Assembly: GCA_039931775.1 (NCBI GenBank)
Contig: JBDTRG010000171.1
Coordinates: 16,055-80,054 of the forward strand
Length of the DNA stretch: 64,000 nt
Direction of reading: 5' to 3'
Source of the DNA: CAIWHR01 sp039931775
GTDB taxonomy: Bacteria > Pseudomonadota > Gammaproteobacteria > Burkholderiales > Casimicrobiaceae
The notes beneath the pieces are model-generated. The model ran no database searches. It was given only the letters and a program-made list of their open reading frames with translations, and had not been told where the DNA came from. Shown here one piece after another: positions 43,301 through 60,008 of the stretch (position 1 is its first letter; every line of letters starts with the position of its first letter). The position numbers and the translations under genes were made by a program.

Positions 43301-44122
43301 GGCGTGCTGAATCTGTTCGGCGATGTCGACATCGGAATGGTTCAGCAGATTGAACGCATTGCCAATGCCGTATTGATCGCCTGCCTGCCGGCACGATTCC
43401 AGCGCCATCCGCGCAGCGGCGCGCGAATCGCCGGCGCGGCCCAAACCAAGGCAAGCCATGGCGATGACCCAGTGCGTGCGCCCCGCACCCGATGCATCCT
43501 CTGCAGCATGAAAGAGCGGCAAGGCCTGTCGAGCGGCCTTGAGGGCGAGTTCGATATGTCCGGCGCGGTTTTGAGCTTCGCCCAGGCGGAGGAGGCTTTC
43601 TGCAAGGAGGTGCTGCGAAGTGTGCCGTATCGCTACCGCTGCCGTCGCGGTCTTGACGGCGCCTTTCAAGTCGCCCTGGCGCATTTGTACGAGGGCCTTG
43701 CGGTTCAACGCCTGCGCTTTCAACGCGGGCTTCTTCTGTGCATTGGCGAGCTCGACCATCGTGTCGACATCGCTCGCGGCAAGGTCGAGATTGCCGTGCG
43801 CGACGAACGACTCCGCGCGCAGATCGAGCAGACGCAGCTGGTCGGCGGGCGCGAGCCCTGGGAGGGTGAGCGCGTGCGTACACCGCTCGATGGCCAGCTC
43901 ATGCTGGCCGGTCCAGGCGAGGTCGCGTGCCGCGACGATCGCGTCGGCTGCCGAAGTTGGATTCATTGCCGACGCGGTTTCCGCGCTTCTGTTTCCGGAC
44001 GAGCGTGGCGAAGTCCCTTTCATCGTGCCAACGACCTTTCGGGCCTTCCGTCGATTCGCATCGACCGCACCCGAAGCCCCCTCGGGCTTTGGCGATTGGA
44101 CAGAGCGTGTGGACTGTTTCAT
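37319..44122 (-). CDS. Giant hybrid histidine kinase 2 (TPR-GAF7-HisKA-HATPase-REC-REC)
   Basis: 2267 aa from the ATG at 44122, one base after the stop of kinase 1 (TGAGATG). A basic N-terminal tail precedes a TPR-like solenoid (about 60-555), which ends in EGLRRNYLNKVESNREIIAAW. GAF module 1 lies at about 557-690 (FLVEEATELCGGERLMLIL). Six further GAF modules to about 1740 are joined by coiled linkers such as ENARLFDETQRLLKETEQRA and ELAVINSIQQGLAAELDMSA. The last module (TINSMGQALAARIDLHELI) resembles the last of kinase 1. The kinase core has His at about 1765; HATPase N, G1, F and G2 boxes are intact. Receiver Asp residues are at about 2056 and 2194. There are no membrane segments or PAS domains. 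The signal molecules for the GAFs are unknown. Confidence 0.95.
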   Translation of the reverse strand: MKQSTRSVQSPKPEGASGAVDANRRKARKVVGTMKGTSPRSSGNRSAETASAMNPTSAADAIVAARDLAWTGQHELAIERCTHALTLPGLAPADQLRLLDLRAESFVAHGNLDLAASDVDTMVELANAQKKPALKAQALNRKALVQMRQGDLKGAVKTATAAVAIRHTSQHLLAESLLRLGEAQNRAGHIELALKAARQALPLFHAAEDASGAGRTHWVIAMACLGLGRAGDSRAAARMALESCRQAGDQYGIGNAFNLLNHSDVDIAEQIQHADQALQAFATAGYADRQAAVLGNLAIAYFDLGLYAHVRRIRRNLVEQNRRIGAMVALANALAGLMDVEIKLGNFGAARAILPELAVLLPTLGDPAQEIGLHAARGDLSFAEGDIEAAIRDYKFAAQGARRVTPGREHVFLTALGRAHLANGDPAAALKATARATELHRAQSFAQPDGSTSQEIWWRHAQSLNANRKGKGAREALERAYASLVDGISNLRDEGLRRNYLNKVESNREIIAAWIADGVKRGLPKERLFAHLAIESNVREPFKRLADTGVRLNALHTAAEIQTFLVEEATELCGGERLMLILNTADGHDVAESIVPVGEDPRKLVRTISSHLARAGIARTAQLHYTPRTGAAQKQRSRIVAPLIVQSKLLGYLYADMDGVYGQFSEADRDMLGMLANQAAVALDNAQWAQGLERKVDARTAELNQRIGELEIINAIQRGLAAELDFLAIVDLVGDKLREVLNTGDIGIAWYDLQTRTVHEHYTFEHGNRLAIPPPRPMRAGGAAERMIATRQPVVYSTVAAMEADGIFPVPGTDQSKSFVHVPIIGSDRVLGNLTVENHDREYAFGESELRLLQTVASSMGVALENARLFDETQRLLKETEQRAAELAVINSIQQGLAAELDMSAIIDLVGDKLREIFASDVTGIGLYDRAKDRMITPYLVDHGERYHPEPRAVGGITGRVMHTRTLIVVHTEAELNRVSDESGSTSNLGGDVVDNSFVYAPLVSGDAATGVIVIGKQEEHAFSDSDVSLITTVAASLSVALQNAQSFEAERQRNAELAVINSIQQGMAGSLNFQGIVDLVGDKLREVLGTGDIGIRWYDPVANVRRNLYAFEHGKRLDIPADLLTEEHTRRREPLVYNTAEEMLADGTGALPGTDQSKSYVSAQIVGSDRVLGTIQLENHEREFAFGESEVRLLQTVAASMGVALESARLFDETQRLLKETEQRNAELAIINSVQAALAAELNMQGIYDAVGDKIRDIFNNADMNIRIHDPKTGMIHYPYAYEKGRRINVDTHRISDKGVSSHVLRTRETLVHNENTAEVLLKYGGIVFPGTELEKSSLWVPLVAGDQARGLINLVDMEREHAFSESDVRLLQTLANSMSVALENARLFDETQRLLKETNDRAAELAIINGVQQGLANKLEVQAIYELVGDKLRELFDSQGITIISVDPERDNRHYHYLLERGQRFEVPDGPITPMLRHLLHTGKPFLVNENLEARLAAIGVPLMTVPGTAPTKCLVRVPILSGERVIGIIGLDNVDREHAFDDAALRLLTTLSGSMSMALEGARLFEQTRLLLEQTEQRAGELATINSMGQALAARIDLHELIHMIGERMRETFRADIVYVALLDPATNMINFPYVYGDELEPLALGEGLTGTIIETGQALLINEGMDQKSTALGATRVGIDAKSYLGVPIVVRGKAIGVISVQSTHQEGRFTAADQSLLTTIATGVGVAIRNAQLFQEAKEARAAAEGANEAKSSFLATMSHEIRTPMNAVIGMSGLLLDTPLNPEQRDYAATIRDSGDALLTIINDILDFSKIEAGRMDIEAHPFDLRECVESALDLVSARAAEKHLDIAYLFEGEVPSAVSGDVTRMRQILLNLLSNAVKFTEAGEVVVEISAKPPANGLVELAFAVRDTGIGLTKEGMSRLFQSFSQADSSTTRKYGGTGLGLAISKRLAELMGGTVWATSDGAGKGSTFHVTIRVPPADLPQTSKRSFIGQQPGLAGKRVLVVDDNATNRKVLALQAAKWGMLPKDTASPGEALRWLTKGEAFDLAILDMHMPEMDGLELAQRAHEIDAKLPLVLFSSLGRREAGDTEGLFKAYLAKPLRQSQLFDTLMTLLGYDSAPKAAQAKPTLDPGMAARHPLRILLAEDNAVNQKLAMRILQQMGYRADLASNGIEAIECVERQSYDVVLMDVQMPEMDGLEASREITKRWSAAKRPRIVAMTANAMQGDREMCIAAGMDDYLTKPIRVEQLVEALTNVPAREDR

Positions 44123-44123
44123 C

Positions 44124-52991
<8,868 letters not shown>

Positions 52992-53025
52992 GGAATCCTC
53001 GCTCGATCAGCGGAAATATCTCTGC

Positions 53026-53979
53026 TTACTTGACGAGTCCCAGCGCCTTTGCCGAGTTGAGGTATTCCTGCGTGCGCTCTTTCATGAAGGCCGGAATCAT
53101 CTCGACCGTGATGTCCGTGACCTCGAAGCCGCCCTCGAACATCTTCTTGCGCATCGCCGGGTCCTTGTTGAGCGCGTCCATCATGTCCGAGACCTCCTTG
53201 CGCACCGCCGGCGGCGTGGACTTCGGCACGCCGATGCCGCGATAGGCGCCGTCGACCCAGTTGTAGCCCAACTCGCGAAACGTCGGCACGTCGGGAAACT
53301 GCGGCAGGCGCTTCTCGGTCGCGACAGCGAGCATCCGCATCTTGCCCTTCTGCTGGATGGCGAGCGTCGAGTACGACATCGCCGCCGACACGTGACCGCC
53401 GAGGATCGACGAGATCATGTCGCCGGTGCCCTTGAACGGGACGTAGGTCGTCTTGATGCCGAGCTCGCGGTCGAGCCGCACCGTCGCTACATGGTTGGCC
53501 GAGTTGGTGCCGGACCCTGCGATCGTAACGATGCCAGGCTTTTCCTTCGCCGCGCGCACGAGATCGGCGAAGGTCTTGAACGGGCTATCGGCGGCGACGA
53601 TCACCGCGTCCGGCGTGTAGTGGAAGAAGTAGACCGGCGTGATGTCCTCGGTCTTGAACTGCGTCTCGGGTTCCAGCGGCTGCAGCACGATGTGCGGCAG
53701 GTTGACGCCGATGATCGTATGTCCGTCGCCCGGCATGTTGTTCATCTGCGACCAGGCGAGCGCACCGCCGGCGCCCGGTTTGTTCAGGACGACCATTTCC
53801 TGCTTGTACTTGATCTGGAACGCCTGCGCCTGCAGCCGCGCGGCGATGTCGGACTCGCCGCCGGCGGCGAAAGGAATGATGTACTGGACCGGCTTCTCGG
53901 GATAGGCCGCAGAGGCGACCGACGTAAGCGCCGCGACGAGGATGCCGACAGCGAAGCGTGCCATGCTCGGTGCGTTCAT
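53026..53979 (-). CDS. TctC/Bug-type periplasmic substrate-binding protein
   Basis: 317 aa from the ATG at 53979, with GGAGA upstream. The signal peptide MARFAVGILVAALTSVASAA is followed by the family start YPEKPVQYIIPFAAGGESDIAAR and GQEMVV-like KYKQEMVVLNKPGAGGALAW. Further Bug marks are DGHTIIGVNLPH, GTGDMISSILGGHVSAAMSY and the RLPQFPDVPTFRELGY segment. It would bind a carboxylate in the periplasm. The TctA/TctB membrane partners are not adjacent. It ends 34 bp before the first giant kinase on the same strand, so it might be co-transcribed with the signalling operon, or be an unrelated upstream gene. Confidence 0.92.
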   Translation of the reverse strand: MNAPSMARFAVGILVAALTSVASAAYPEKPVQYIIPFAAGGESDIAARLQAQAFQIKYKQEMVVLNKPGAGGALAWSQMNNMPGDGHTIIGVNLPHIVLQPLEPETQFKTEDITPVYFFHYTPDAVIVAADSPFKTFADLVRAAKEKPGIVTIAGSGTNSANHVATVRLDRELGIKTTYVPFKGTGDMISSILGGHVSAAMSYSTLAIQQKGKMRMLAVATEKRLPQFPDVPTFRELGYNWVDGAYRGIGVPKSTPPAVRKEVSDMMDALNKDPAMRKKMFEGGFEVTDITVEMIPAFMKERTQEYLNSAKALGLVK

Positions 53980-54132
53980 ATCTTCTCCGGGATTCGTGGG
54001 TCGGCCGACGGTCACGGACGGATTCTAGCGCCGGGGACACCCCAGCGGGCGGGCGGCCACGGTATGATCCGGCCTCTCCGGCCGCGCGATGCCACGGTCC
54101 CGGATCCCATTCCCCAAGACAAGGAAGACCGC

Positions 54133-54639
54133 ATGACCATCTCCATGTACCAAGCCTCCGCGCCGGGATTTGTCAGAATTCTCGGCAGCCTCAAGTCCAT
54201 CCTCGAAAAGGCGGCCGCCCACGCCGCGGCCAAGAAGATCGACGACTCGGTGTTCGTCAATTCGCGCCTGTACGCCGACATGCTGCCGCTGTCCGCGCAG
54301 GTGCAGATCGCCTGCGACTTTGCCCGTGGCACCAGCGCCCGCCTGTCCGGCTCCGAACCGCCGGCGGTCGAGGACAAGGAAAAGACCCTTGCCGAGCTGA
54401 TCGCCCGGGTGGATGCCGCGATCGCGTATGTGAAAACGTTCACCGCCGTGCAGATCGATGGGTCGGAAACGCGGGAGATCACGCGCAAGATTCGCGGCAC
54501 TCCGATGGTGTTTTCCGGGCTCGATTACCTTTTCAAGTACTCGCTGCCCAATTTCTATTTTCACGTGACGACCGCTTATGCGATCCTGCGCCACAACGGC
54601 GTCGAGATCGGCAAGGGCGATTTCCTCGGACTCTCCTAG
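54133..54639 (+). CDS. DUF1993 family protein
   Basis: 168 aa from the ATG at 54133, with AAGGAAG upstream; an open frame reaching back to 52960 is an antisense shadow. MTISMYQASAPGFVRILGSLKSIL and SRLYADMLPLSAQVQIACDFA are hallmarks of DUF1993, a DinB-like helical fold. PNFYFHVTTAYAILRHNGVEIGKGDFLG at the end is also typical. The function is unknown. Its TAG stop shares the palindrome CTAG (54636-54639) with the stop of the convergent ABC ATPase gene. Confidence 0.9.
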   Translation: MTISMYQASAPGFVRILGSLKSILEKAAAHAAAKKIDDSVFVNSRLYADMLPLSAQVQIACDFARGTSARLSGSEPPAVEDKEKTLAELIARVDAAIAYVKTFTAVQIDGSETREITRKIRGTPMVFSGLDYLFKYSLPNFYFHVTTAYAILRHNGVEIGKGDFLGLS

Positions 54640-55691
54640 CGCGGCAGAACGATCGCCGCGTCGGTGTCGAACGCGACGCCGATCGGCTCGTCGCGGGCCC
54701 GCGGCGCGCGCGCTTCGCCGTCGAAGACGAGCAGCTCGCCCCACGGCGTTTCCACCACGTACTCGGTCCGGCTGCCGAGATACGCCGCGCGCTTGCAAAC
54801 GCCGGGCAGCGCACCTTCGCCCAGGCCGACGACCCGCAGCCGGTGCGGGCGGATCGCGAGCGTCGCGGGGCCCGGGGCCATGCCGTCGGCGCGCACGACA
54901 ACGGACAGATCGTGGGCGACGAACTTCGCGCCGCCTCCCGCAACGATAAGCTCCCCGTCGATCAGGTTGGCGTCGCCGATGAAGTCGGCCAAAAAGCGGG
55001 AGGCCGGCCGTTCGTAGAGGTCGTGCGGCGTGCCCTGCTGCGCGATGCGCCCACCTTCCATCACGATGATGTGGTCGGAGACGGCCAGCGCCTCCTCCTG
55101 GTCGTGCGTCACGTAGATCACCGTGAGCGATAGCGACTGCTGCAACTCGCGGATCTCCTGCCGCACCCGGCGCCGGAGTTTCGCATCGAGGTTCGACAAC
55201 GGCTCGTCGAACAGCAGCACGGCCGGTTCGAGCACCAGCGAGCGGGCAACGGCAACGCGCTGTTGCTGGCCGCCCGAGAGTTCGGACGGAAGACGCTGGC
55301 CAAGGCCCGCCAGACCCAGCATCGTGAGCTTGGCCTGCGCAAGCTCCTTCGCCTTTGCCTTGTCGGTGCCCATCGAAAGCGGGCCATAGCAGGCATTCTC
55401 CAGCACCGTCATGTGCGGGAACAGCGCGTAAGACTGGAACACCATGCTGACGTTGCGCTCGTTCGCGGCGCGCAGCGTCACGTCGGCGTCGCCGATCAGG
55501 ATGCGCCCACCCGACACCGATTCGAGTCCGGCCACCATCCGCAGCGTCGTCGTCTTGCCGCAGCCCGACGGCCCGAGCAGCGTCACGAGCTCGCCCGGCG
55601 CCACGCGAAACGACACGTCGTCGACGGCCGTCACGTCCCCGTATTTCTTGGTCACGTGCTCGAAGACGACGCCACCCACGCTCTTTTCCAT
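54636..55691 (-). CDS. ABC transporter ATP-binding protein (FbpC/PotA type)
   Basis: A 351-aa protein. The Walker A is LLGPSGCGKTTT, the Q-loop is SMVFQSYALFPHMTV, the signature is LSGGQQQRVAVARSL, the Walker B is AVLLFDEPLSNLDAKL and the switch His is in IYVTHDQEEAL. The C-terminal 100 residues form the OB-like TOBE regulatory domain (LAIRPHRLRVVG, ETPWGELLVFDGEA). It energises the import system encoded directly upstream; the permease stop and this ATG are one base apart (TGACATG). Confidence 0.95.
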   Translation of the reverse strand: MEKSVGGVVFEHVTKKYGDVTAVDDVSFRVAPGELVTLLGPSGCGKTTTLRMVAGLESVSGGRILIGDADVTLRAANERNVSMVFQSYALFPHMTVLENACYGPLSMGTDKAKAKELAQAKLTMLGLAGLGQRLPSELSGGQQQRVAVARSLVLEPAVLLFDEPLSNLDAKLRRRVRQEIRELQQSLSLTVIYVTHDQEEALAVSDHIIVMEGGRIAQQGTPHDLYERPASRFLADFIGDANLIDGELIVAGGGAKFVAHDLSVVVRADGMAPGPATLAIRPHRLRVVGLGEGALPGVCKRAAYLGSRTEYVVETPWGELLVFDGEARAPRARDEPIGVAFDTDAAIVLPR

Positions 55692-55692
55692 G

Positions 55693-57813
55693 TCAATGCC
55701 CCGTCGCTAGCATGCTTGCCGCGCGGCGTCCGAGCCGCGCCTCTCCGATCGCCTTCTGCACGAGGAGGAGCACCGCGAGCATGAAGACGATCAGCACCGA
55801 CGAATAGGCGATCGCGAGCGGATACTCGCCGGCCTCGACGCGGTTGATGATGTAGACCGTCGCGAGGTTGTACTTCGCGGTGGCGAGGAAGATTACCGCG
55901 CTCACCGCCGTCATCGCGTGGGTGAAGCTGAACAAGAGTGTCGCGAGAATCGCCGGCCGCAGCAGCGGAAAGATGACCTGCCGCAATGTTCGTACCGTCG
56001 AGGCACGCAGCGTCGACGACGCCTCGTCCAGCGTCTTGTCGATCTGGGCGAGCGCCGCGACGCCGGCGCGAACGCCGACCGGCATGTTGCGGAACACGAA
56101 GCACAGCACCAGGATCGCCATGCCGCCGGTCAGTTCGAGCGGCGCCACGTTGAACGCGACGATGTACGAGACGCCGATCACCGTGCCCGGGATCGCGAAG
56201 CTCACCATCGTCAGGAATTCGAACGCGCGCCGCCCGACGAACCGGTGGCGCGTGATCACATAGGCGGCGAGCAGACCCATCGCCGCGGTGAGCGGCGCCG
56301 ACACGGCAGCGACCTTGATCGTCGTGAAAAAGCTGTCCCACGCCGAACCGCTGAAGAAGAGCCCGCGCGCACCCCATTCGACGCCGAAGCCGTCGGCGAA
56401 ATGCGCGAGCGACAGCGTCATGTCGCCGCGGCCGATGTCCTTCACGAACCCGCCGGTGAGGATGACGAGGTAGCAGACGATCGTGAAGCCGATCCACACG
56501 GCCGCGGTGACGAAGCATCCGTTCCACAGGCTCTTCGGCAGCTGCGCCGGCAATCCGCCGTCACCCTTGCCGCTGACCGTCACGTACGAGAGCTTTCCGA
56601 GCCAGCGCTGCTGCAACCAGAACGCGACGAGCGTGAACCCGAGCAGGACGCTCGCCAGCACGGCGGCGCGACCGGGATCGTGCTGCGCGCCGGCCACCGC
56701 GAAAAAGATCTTCGTCGACAGCACTTCGAAGTTTCCCGAAAGCACGATGGGATTCGCAAAGTCGGCGAGGCTTTCGACGAAGCCCAGCAGGAACGCATTG
56801 GCAAGCGCGGGCCGCAGCAACGGCCAGGTCACCGTGCGGAACACGCGGCCGCGCGTCGCGCGAAGCGTCTGCGCTGCCTCCTCCAGCGCCGGGCTCACGG
56901 CGGAGAGTGCGCCGTGCAGGATCATGAACGCGATCGGCGAGAACGACAAAAGCTGCGCGATCGTGACGCCAGGCAGCCCGTAGAGCCAGCGCGTACGCGG
57001 AATCCCGAATCCCGCGCTGAGCCAACCGGTCACGAGGCCCGTTCGCCCGAACAGCACGACCAACGCCAGCGCGATGACAAACGGCGGCGTGATGATCGGC
57101 AGGATCGACATCAGCTTCAAGAGCGCTGCATAGCGCTGCCCACCCCGCTGCACGACGAGCGCCAGCGCGAGCCCGAGCAGCGTGGACAAGACGCCGACGA
57201 GTGTGGCGAGCACCGCCGAGTTGATCGCCACGCCGCAGCGCGCGCCTCCGCGCAGGCAGTCGATGCTCCAGATGTCCGCGGTGAAGAGCCGCTCGAAGAT
57301 GAGGCCCGGCACGAACCGCCGCTGCGGATCCTGCACGGCCGCGAAGAGCGCCCTGCCAACCGGATAGAAGATGAAGACCGCGAGCAGTGCGGCGACGATG
57401 ACGACGATTGTGGCGATGACCGGATCGCCGCCGAAGACGCCGCGCCGCGCGATGGACCGCGCGAAGCACGCGGTGAGCGCAATCAGCGCGAGCGCGGCGC
57501 CGACGCCGAACGCCGTGCCGCCCGGACCGGCAAGAAACCCCGCGCCAAACGCCCACAGCACCGCGAACGCGCTGGCGATCGCGGTGCCGCGATCCTGGCC
57601 GATCCACGCGAAGGCCAGCGCCGCGGCCGCAGCGGCGAGGAGCGGCCACATCGAAGTGGCGCCTCCAGCCGCGAGCATCAAGGCCGATGCCCCACCGGCC
57701 AGCGCCCATGGCACCACAGCCAGCGCGGCCAGCGCGAACACGGCGACGTAGGCGGTCGCGCGATCGCGCGCCGCCGGCACGAAGACGGCCGGCGCAAGCG
57801 CCGCCGAAGCCAT
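55693..57813 (-). CDS. ABC transporter permease, fused double MetI domain (FbpB type)
   Basis: A 706-aa inner-membrane protein with a long N-terminal hydrophobic region and two transmembrane permease domains. The first has the EAA-like loop LEEAAQTLRATRGRVFRTVTWPLL and the second has LDEASSTLRASTVRTLRQVIFPLL, the two ATPase contact sites. Helices are strongly hydrophobic throughout. One polypeptide with two domains is the usual form of Fe3+/thiamine-type importers (FbpB, ThiP). The N-terminal 130 residues add about four extra helices. It lies between the binding-protein gene (22 bp upstream) and the ATPase gene. Confidence 0.93.
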   Translation of the reverse strand: MASAALAPAVFVPAARDRATAYVAVFALAALAVVPWALAGGASALMLAAGGATSMWPLLAAAAAALAFAWIGQDRGTAIASAFAVLWAFGAGFLAGPGGTAFGVGAALALIALTACFARSIARRGVFGGDPVIATIVVIVAALLAVFIFYPVGRALFAAVQDPQRRFVPGLIFERLFTADIWSIDCLRGGARCGVAINSAVLATLVGVLSTLLGLALALVVQRGGQRYAALLKLMSILPIITPPFVIALALVVLFGRTGLVTGWLSAGFGIPRTRWLYGLPGVTIAQLLSFSPIAFMILHGALSAVSPALEEAAQTLRATRGRVFRTVTWPLLRPALANAFLLGFVESLADFANPIVLSGNFEVLSTKIFFAVAGAQHDPGRAAVLASVLLGFTLVAFWLQQRWLGKLSYVTVSGKGDGGLPAQLPKSLWNGCFVTAAVWIGFTIVCYLVILTGGFVKDIGRGDMTLSLAHFADGFGVEWGARGLFFSGSAWDSFFTTIKVAAVSAPLTAAMGLLAAYVITRHRFVGRRAFEFLTMVSFAIPGTVIGVSYIVAFNVAPLELTGGMAILVLCFVFRNMPVGVRAGVAALAQIDKTLDEASSTLRASTVRTLRQVIFPLLRPAILATLLFSFTHAMTAVSAVIFLATAKYNLATVYIINRVEAGEYPLAIAYSSVLIVFMLAVLLLVQKAIGEARLGRRAASMLATGH

Positions 57814-57835
57814 CGGCGATCTCAGCCTGTCGGGA

Positions 57836-58867
57836 TCACTTTGGAAGCGTCGAGACTTCCGTGTCCCACTTGGTCAGCAGGCGCTTGCGTTCGGCCGACG
57901 AACCATATTTGGCGAAGTCGTAGTTGATGAGCTTGATCTCCGAGAGCTTGGGCGCCTGCGGCGGCGCGCTGGCGCCCTTGTTCGACGGCACCTGATAGGA
58001 CACCTTCGCCTGCGCGCCGATGCTCTGTGCCTCGGCCGAGAGCGCCCAGTCGTACCACTTCTTGGCGTTCTCCATGTTCTTCGCGCCCTTGACGATGCTC
58101 ATGCTGCCGATCTCGTACCCGGTGCCCTCGCACGGCGAGACGATCGTCACCGGCGCGCCGCCGATCGCCTGCACGACGGCGTCGTGCTGGAACGTGATGC
58201 CGATCAGGCTTTCACCGGTGGCGGCGGCGCGCGCAGGTGCCGCACCGGACTTTGTGTACTGGTTGACGTTCTTGTGCAGCGCTTTCAGGTACTCGAACGC
58301 CTTGTCCTCGCCCATCAGCTGGACGAGTGTTGCGAGCATCGTGTACGACGTTCCGGACGAATTGGGATTCGCGACCTGTATCTCGTCCTTGTAGACGGGC
58401 TTGATGAGATCGGACCAGCACTTGGGTTCCGGCAGCCGATTCTTTTTCATCTGCTCGCTGTTGTAGCTGTAGCCGAGCGCGCCCGCGTAGACGCCGACCG
58501 TGCGGCCTTTGGACTGCTCCCACTGGCGCACCGCCCAGTCCTGGAGCTCGTTCATCTTCGGAGACTTGTATTCTTGCGTGAGCCCTTCTTCGGCCGCCTG
58601 CAGGTGCGGATCGCCGGTGCCACCCCACCAGATATCGCCGCGGGGGTTCGCCGCCTCGGCCTTCAGCTGCGCGTAGAACTCCCCCGAACTCTTGCGCGTC
58701 ATCAGCACCTTGATGCCGGTGGCCTTTTCGAAGGCGTTCACCATCGGCCGGCACCATTCTTCCTGCACCGTGCAGTAGACGACGAGTTCGCCCTGCGCCG
58801 CGGCGGTCAGCGGGGCGGCTGCGGCGACGGCCGCGACGATACCGGAAAACCAGTTGCGTACCCTCAT
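57836..58867 (-). CDS. ABC transporter periplasmic binding protein (family 1, FbpA-like)
   Basis: 343 aa with GAGGAGG six bases before the ATG. The signal peptide ends about residue 25 (VAAAAPLTAAAQG). The mature start ELVVYCTVQEEWCRPMVNAFEKATGIKVLMTRKSSGEFY, then NPRGDIWWGGTGDPHLQAAEEGL, is the pattern of FbpA-type and related binding proteins. The Tyr pair that would bind iron is not clear, so iron is not proven; phosphonate- or sugar-phosphate-type ligands are alternatives. It heads a binding protein-permease-ATPase operon. Confidence 0.92.
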   Translation of the reverse strand: MRVRNWFSGIVAAVAAAAPLTAAAQGELVVYCTVQEEWCRPMVNAFEKATGIKVLMTRKSSGEFYAQLKAEAANPRGDIWWGGTGDPHLQAAEEGLTQEYKSPKMNELQDWAVRQWEQSKGRTVGVYAGALGYSYNSEQMKKNRLPEPKCWSDLIKPVYKDEIQVANPNSSGTSYTMLATLVQLMGEDKAFEYLKALHKNVNQYTKSGAAPARAAATGESLIGITFQHDAVVQAIGGAPVTIVSPCEGTGYEIGSMSIVKGAKNMENAKKWYDWALSAEAQSIGAQAKVSYQVPSNKGASAPPQAPKLSEIKLINYDFAKYGSSAERKRLLTKWDTEVSTLPK

Positions 58868-58883
58868 GTGTTCCTCCTCAAGG

Positions 58884-59651
58884 TCAGCTTGTTGTGGCGA
58901 TGCCGATCAAGTCGACAAGCTTAGCGCAAAGTGCATGATTGGTCGCGATGAGCGGGTTTCCGGCGGCAAGGCCGTCGCCGGCGAAGAAATCGTTGGTGTA
59001 GCCTCCGGCCTCGCGGACGATCAGGATGCCCGCCGCGCAATCCCACGCGTTGATGTGCATTTCGCAGTAGGCCTCGCTACGCCCGGCCGCAACATCGGCG
59101 AGGCCGAGCGCGCCCGAGCCGACGCGGCGCATGGCGCAGCCGGCGTTCATCACCCGCGACACCAGCGCGATGTATTCAGCCGTGCTGCGTCGCGTCGACC
59201 AGCCGCACTCGACGGTCGCGGCGCCCAGTTCATCGCACAGGCTCACCGCCATTCGTTCGCCGTTGCGAAAGGCACCCTCGCCCCGCGCGGCGGAATACAG
59301 CCAATCGTGGCTGGGGTCATAAAGGATGCCGACCGTCGGAACGAGGCGCTCGAGATAGCCGATCGACACGCAGTAGTGCGGAATGCCGCGCGCGTAGTTG
59401 GCGGTTCCGTCGATGGGATCGATCAGCCAGACGCGCTCGCTCGCGCCTCCCCCACCCTCCTCCTCGCCGATGATCGTGTCTCCCGGATAGCGCGCGGCGA
59501 TCGCCTTGCGGATGAAACGCTCGACTTCGCCATCCATCGCCGTGACGACGTCGTGGCGGCCCTTCATCGATGTCGCCGACACCCCGAAGGCGGAATGCGC
59601 AAGGCGTCCGGCGTCGCGGGCGAGCGTGCGGGAGAAGTCCAGTCGATCCAT
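58884..59651 (-). CDS. Inositol monophosphatase family protein
   Basis: A 255-aa protein with the three metal-binding motifs intact: IIGEEEGGGG, WLIDPIDGTANYARGIPHY and INAWDCAAGILIVREAGG. It hydrolyses a phosphate monoester with Mg2+; relatives act on inositol phosphates, histidinol phosphate, sugar phosphates or PAP. It is immediately upstream of the ABC importer operon (16 bp before the binding-protein start), suggesting the imported ligand could be a phosphate ester or that the phosphatase serves that pathway. Confidence 0.92.
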   Translation of the reverse strand: MDRLDFSRTLARDAGRLAHSAFGVSATSMKGRHDVVTAMDGEVERFIRKAIAARYPGDTIIGEEEGGGGASERVWLIDPIDGTANYARGIPHYCVSIGYLERLVPTVGILYDPSHDWLYSAARGEGAFRNGERMAVSLCDELGAATVECGWSTRRSTAEYIALVSRVMNAGCAMRRVGSGALGLADVAAGRSEAYCEMHINAWDCAAGILIVREAGGYTNDFFAGDGLAAGNPLIATNHALCAKLVDLIGIATTS

Positions 59652-60008
59652 TCGCGGCGTCCTTGGCCCGGCAGGGAAGCGGAGGGTAACCCAAAACCTC
59701 TTCGCGGGCTCCCGGAGATCGATGTTGACGGACGGTCGCTGCGAATGTCGGAGAACTTGACACTCACGACGGTGGGATTTTACGCAAGCTCGCTAACTTC
59801 CTGATTGCGATAACAACATTATTCTAAGCATGATTTTTGCACACGTTCCAAAGTTAGCTACGCCACAACGAATCCAAGCGCCGCCAATTCGTTTGTGCCA
59901 CGATTCCGGCCGCGAACTGGAAAAAGCGGCCTTCAGACCGCACGAAATTCAGTCCGATAGATCGCCGGGATATTTACCGCAGGTAAGGCAGGGTCAGGGG
60001 GGGATTCA
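59652..60008. other. Intergenic region, divergent promoters expected
   Basis: 357 bp between two divergent genes. No convincing open frame. Positions about 59770-59870 are clearly richer in A/T than the surroundings and contain 8-bp inverted arms GCTAACTT (59792-59799) and AAGTTAGC (59851-59858) 51 bp apart, possibly a regulator site pair. No -10/-35 pair with good spacing stands out. Near 59996 a G-run provides the ribosome site for the next gene. Confidence 0.5.
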
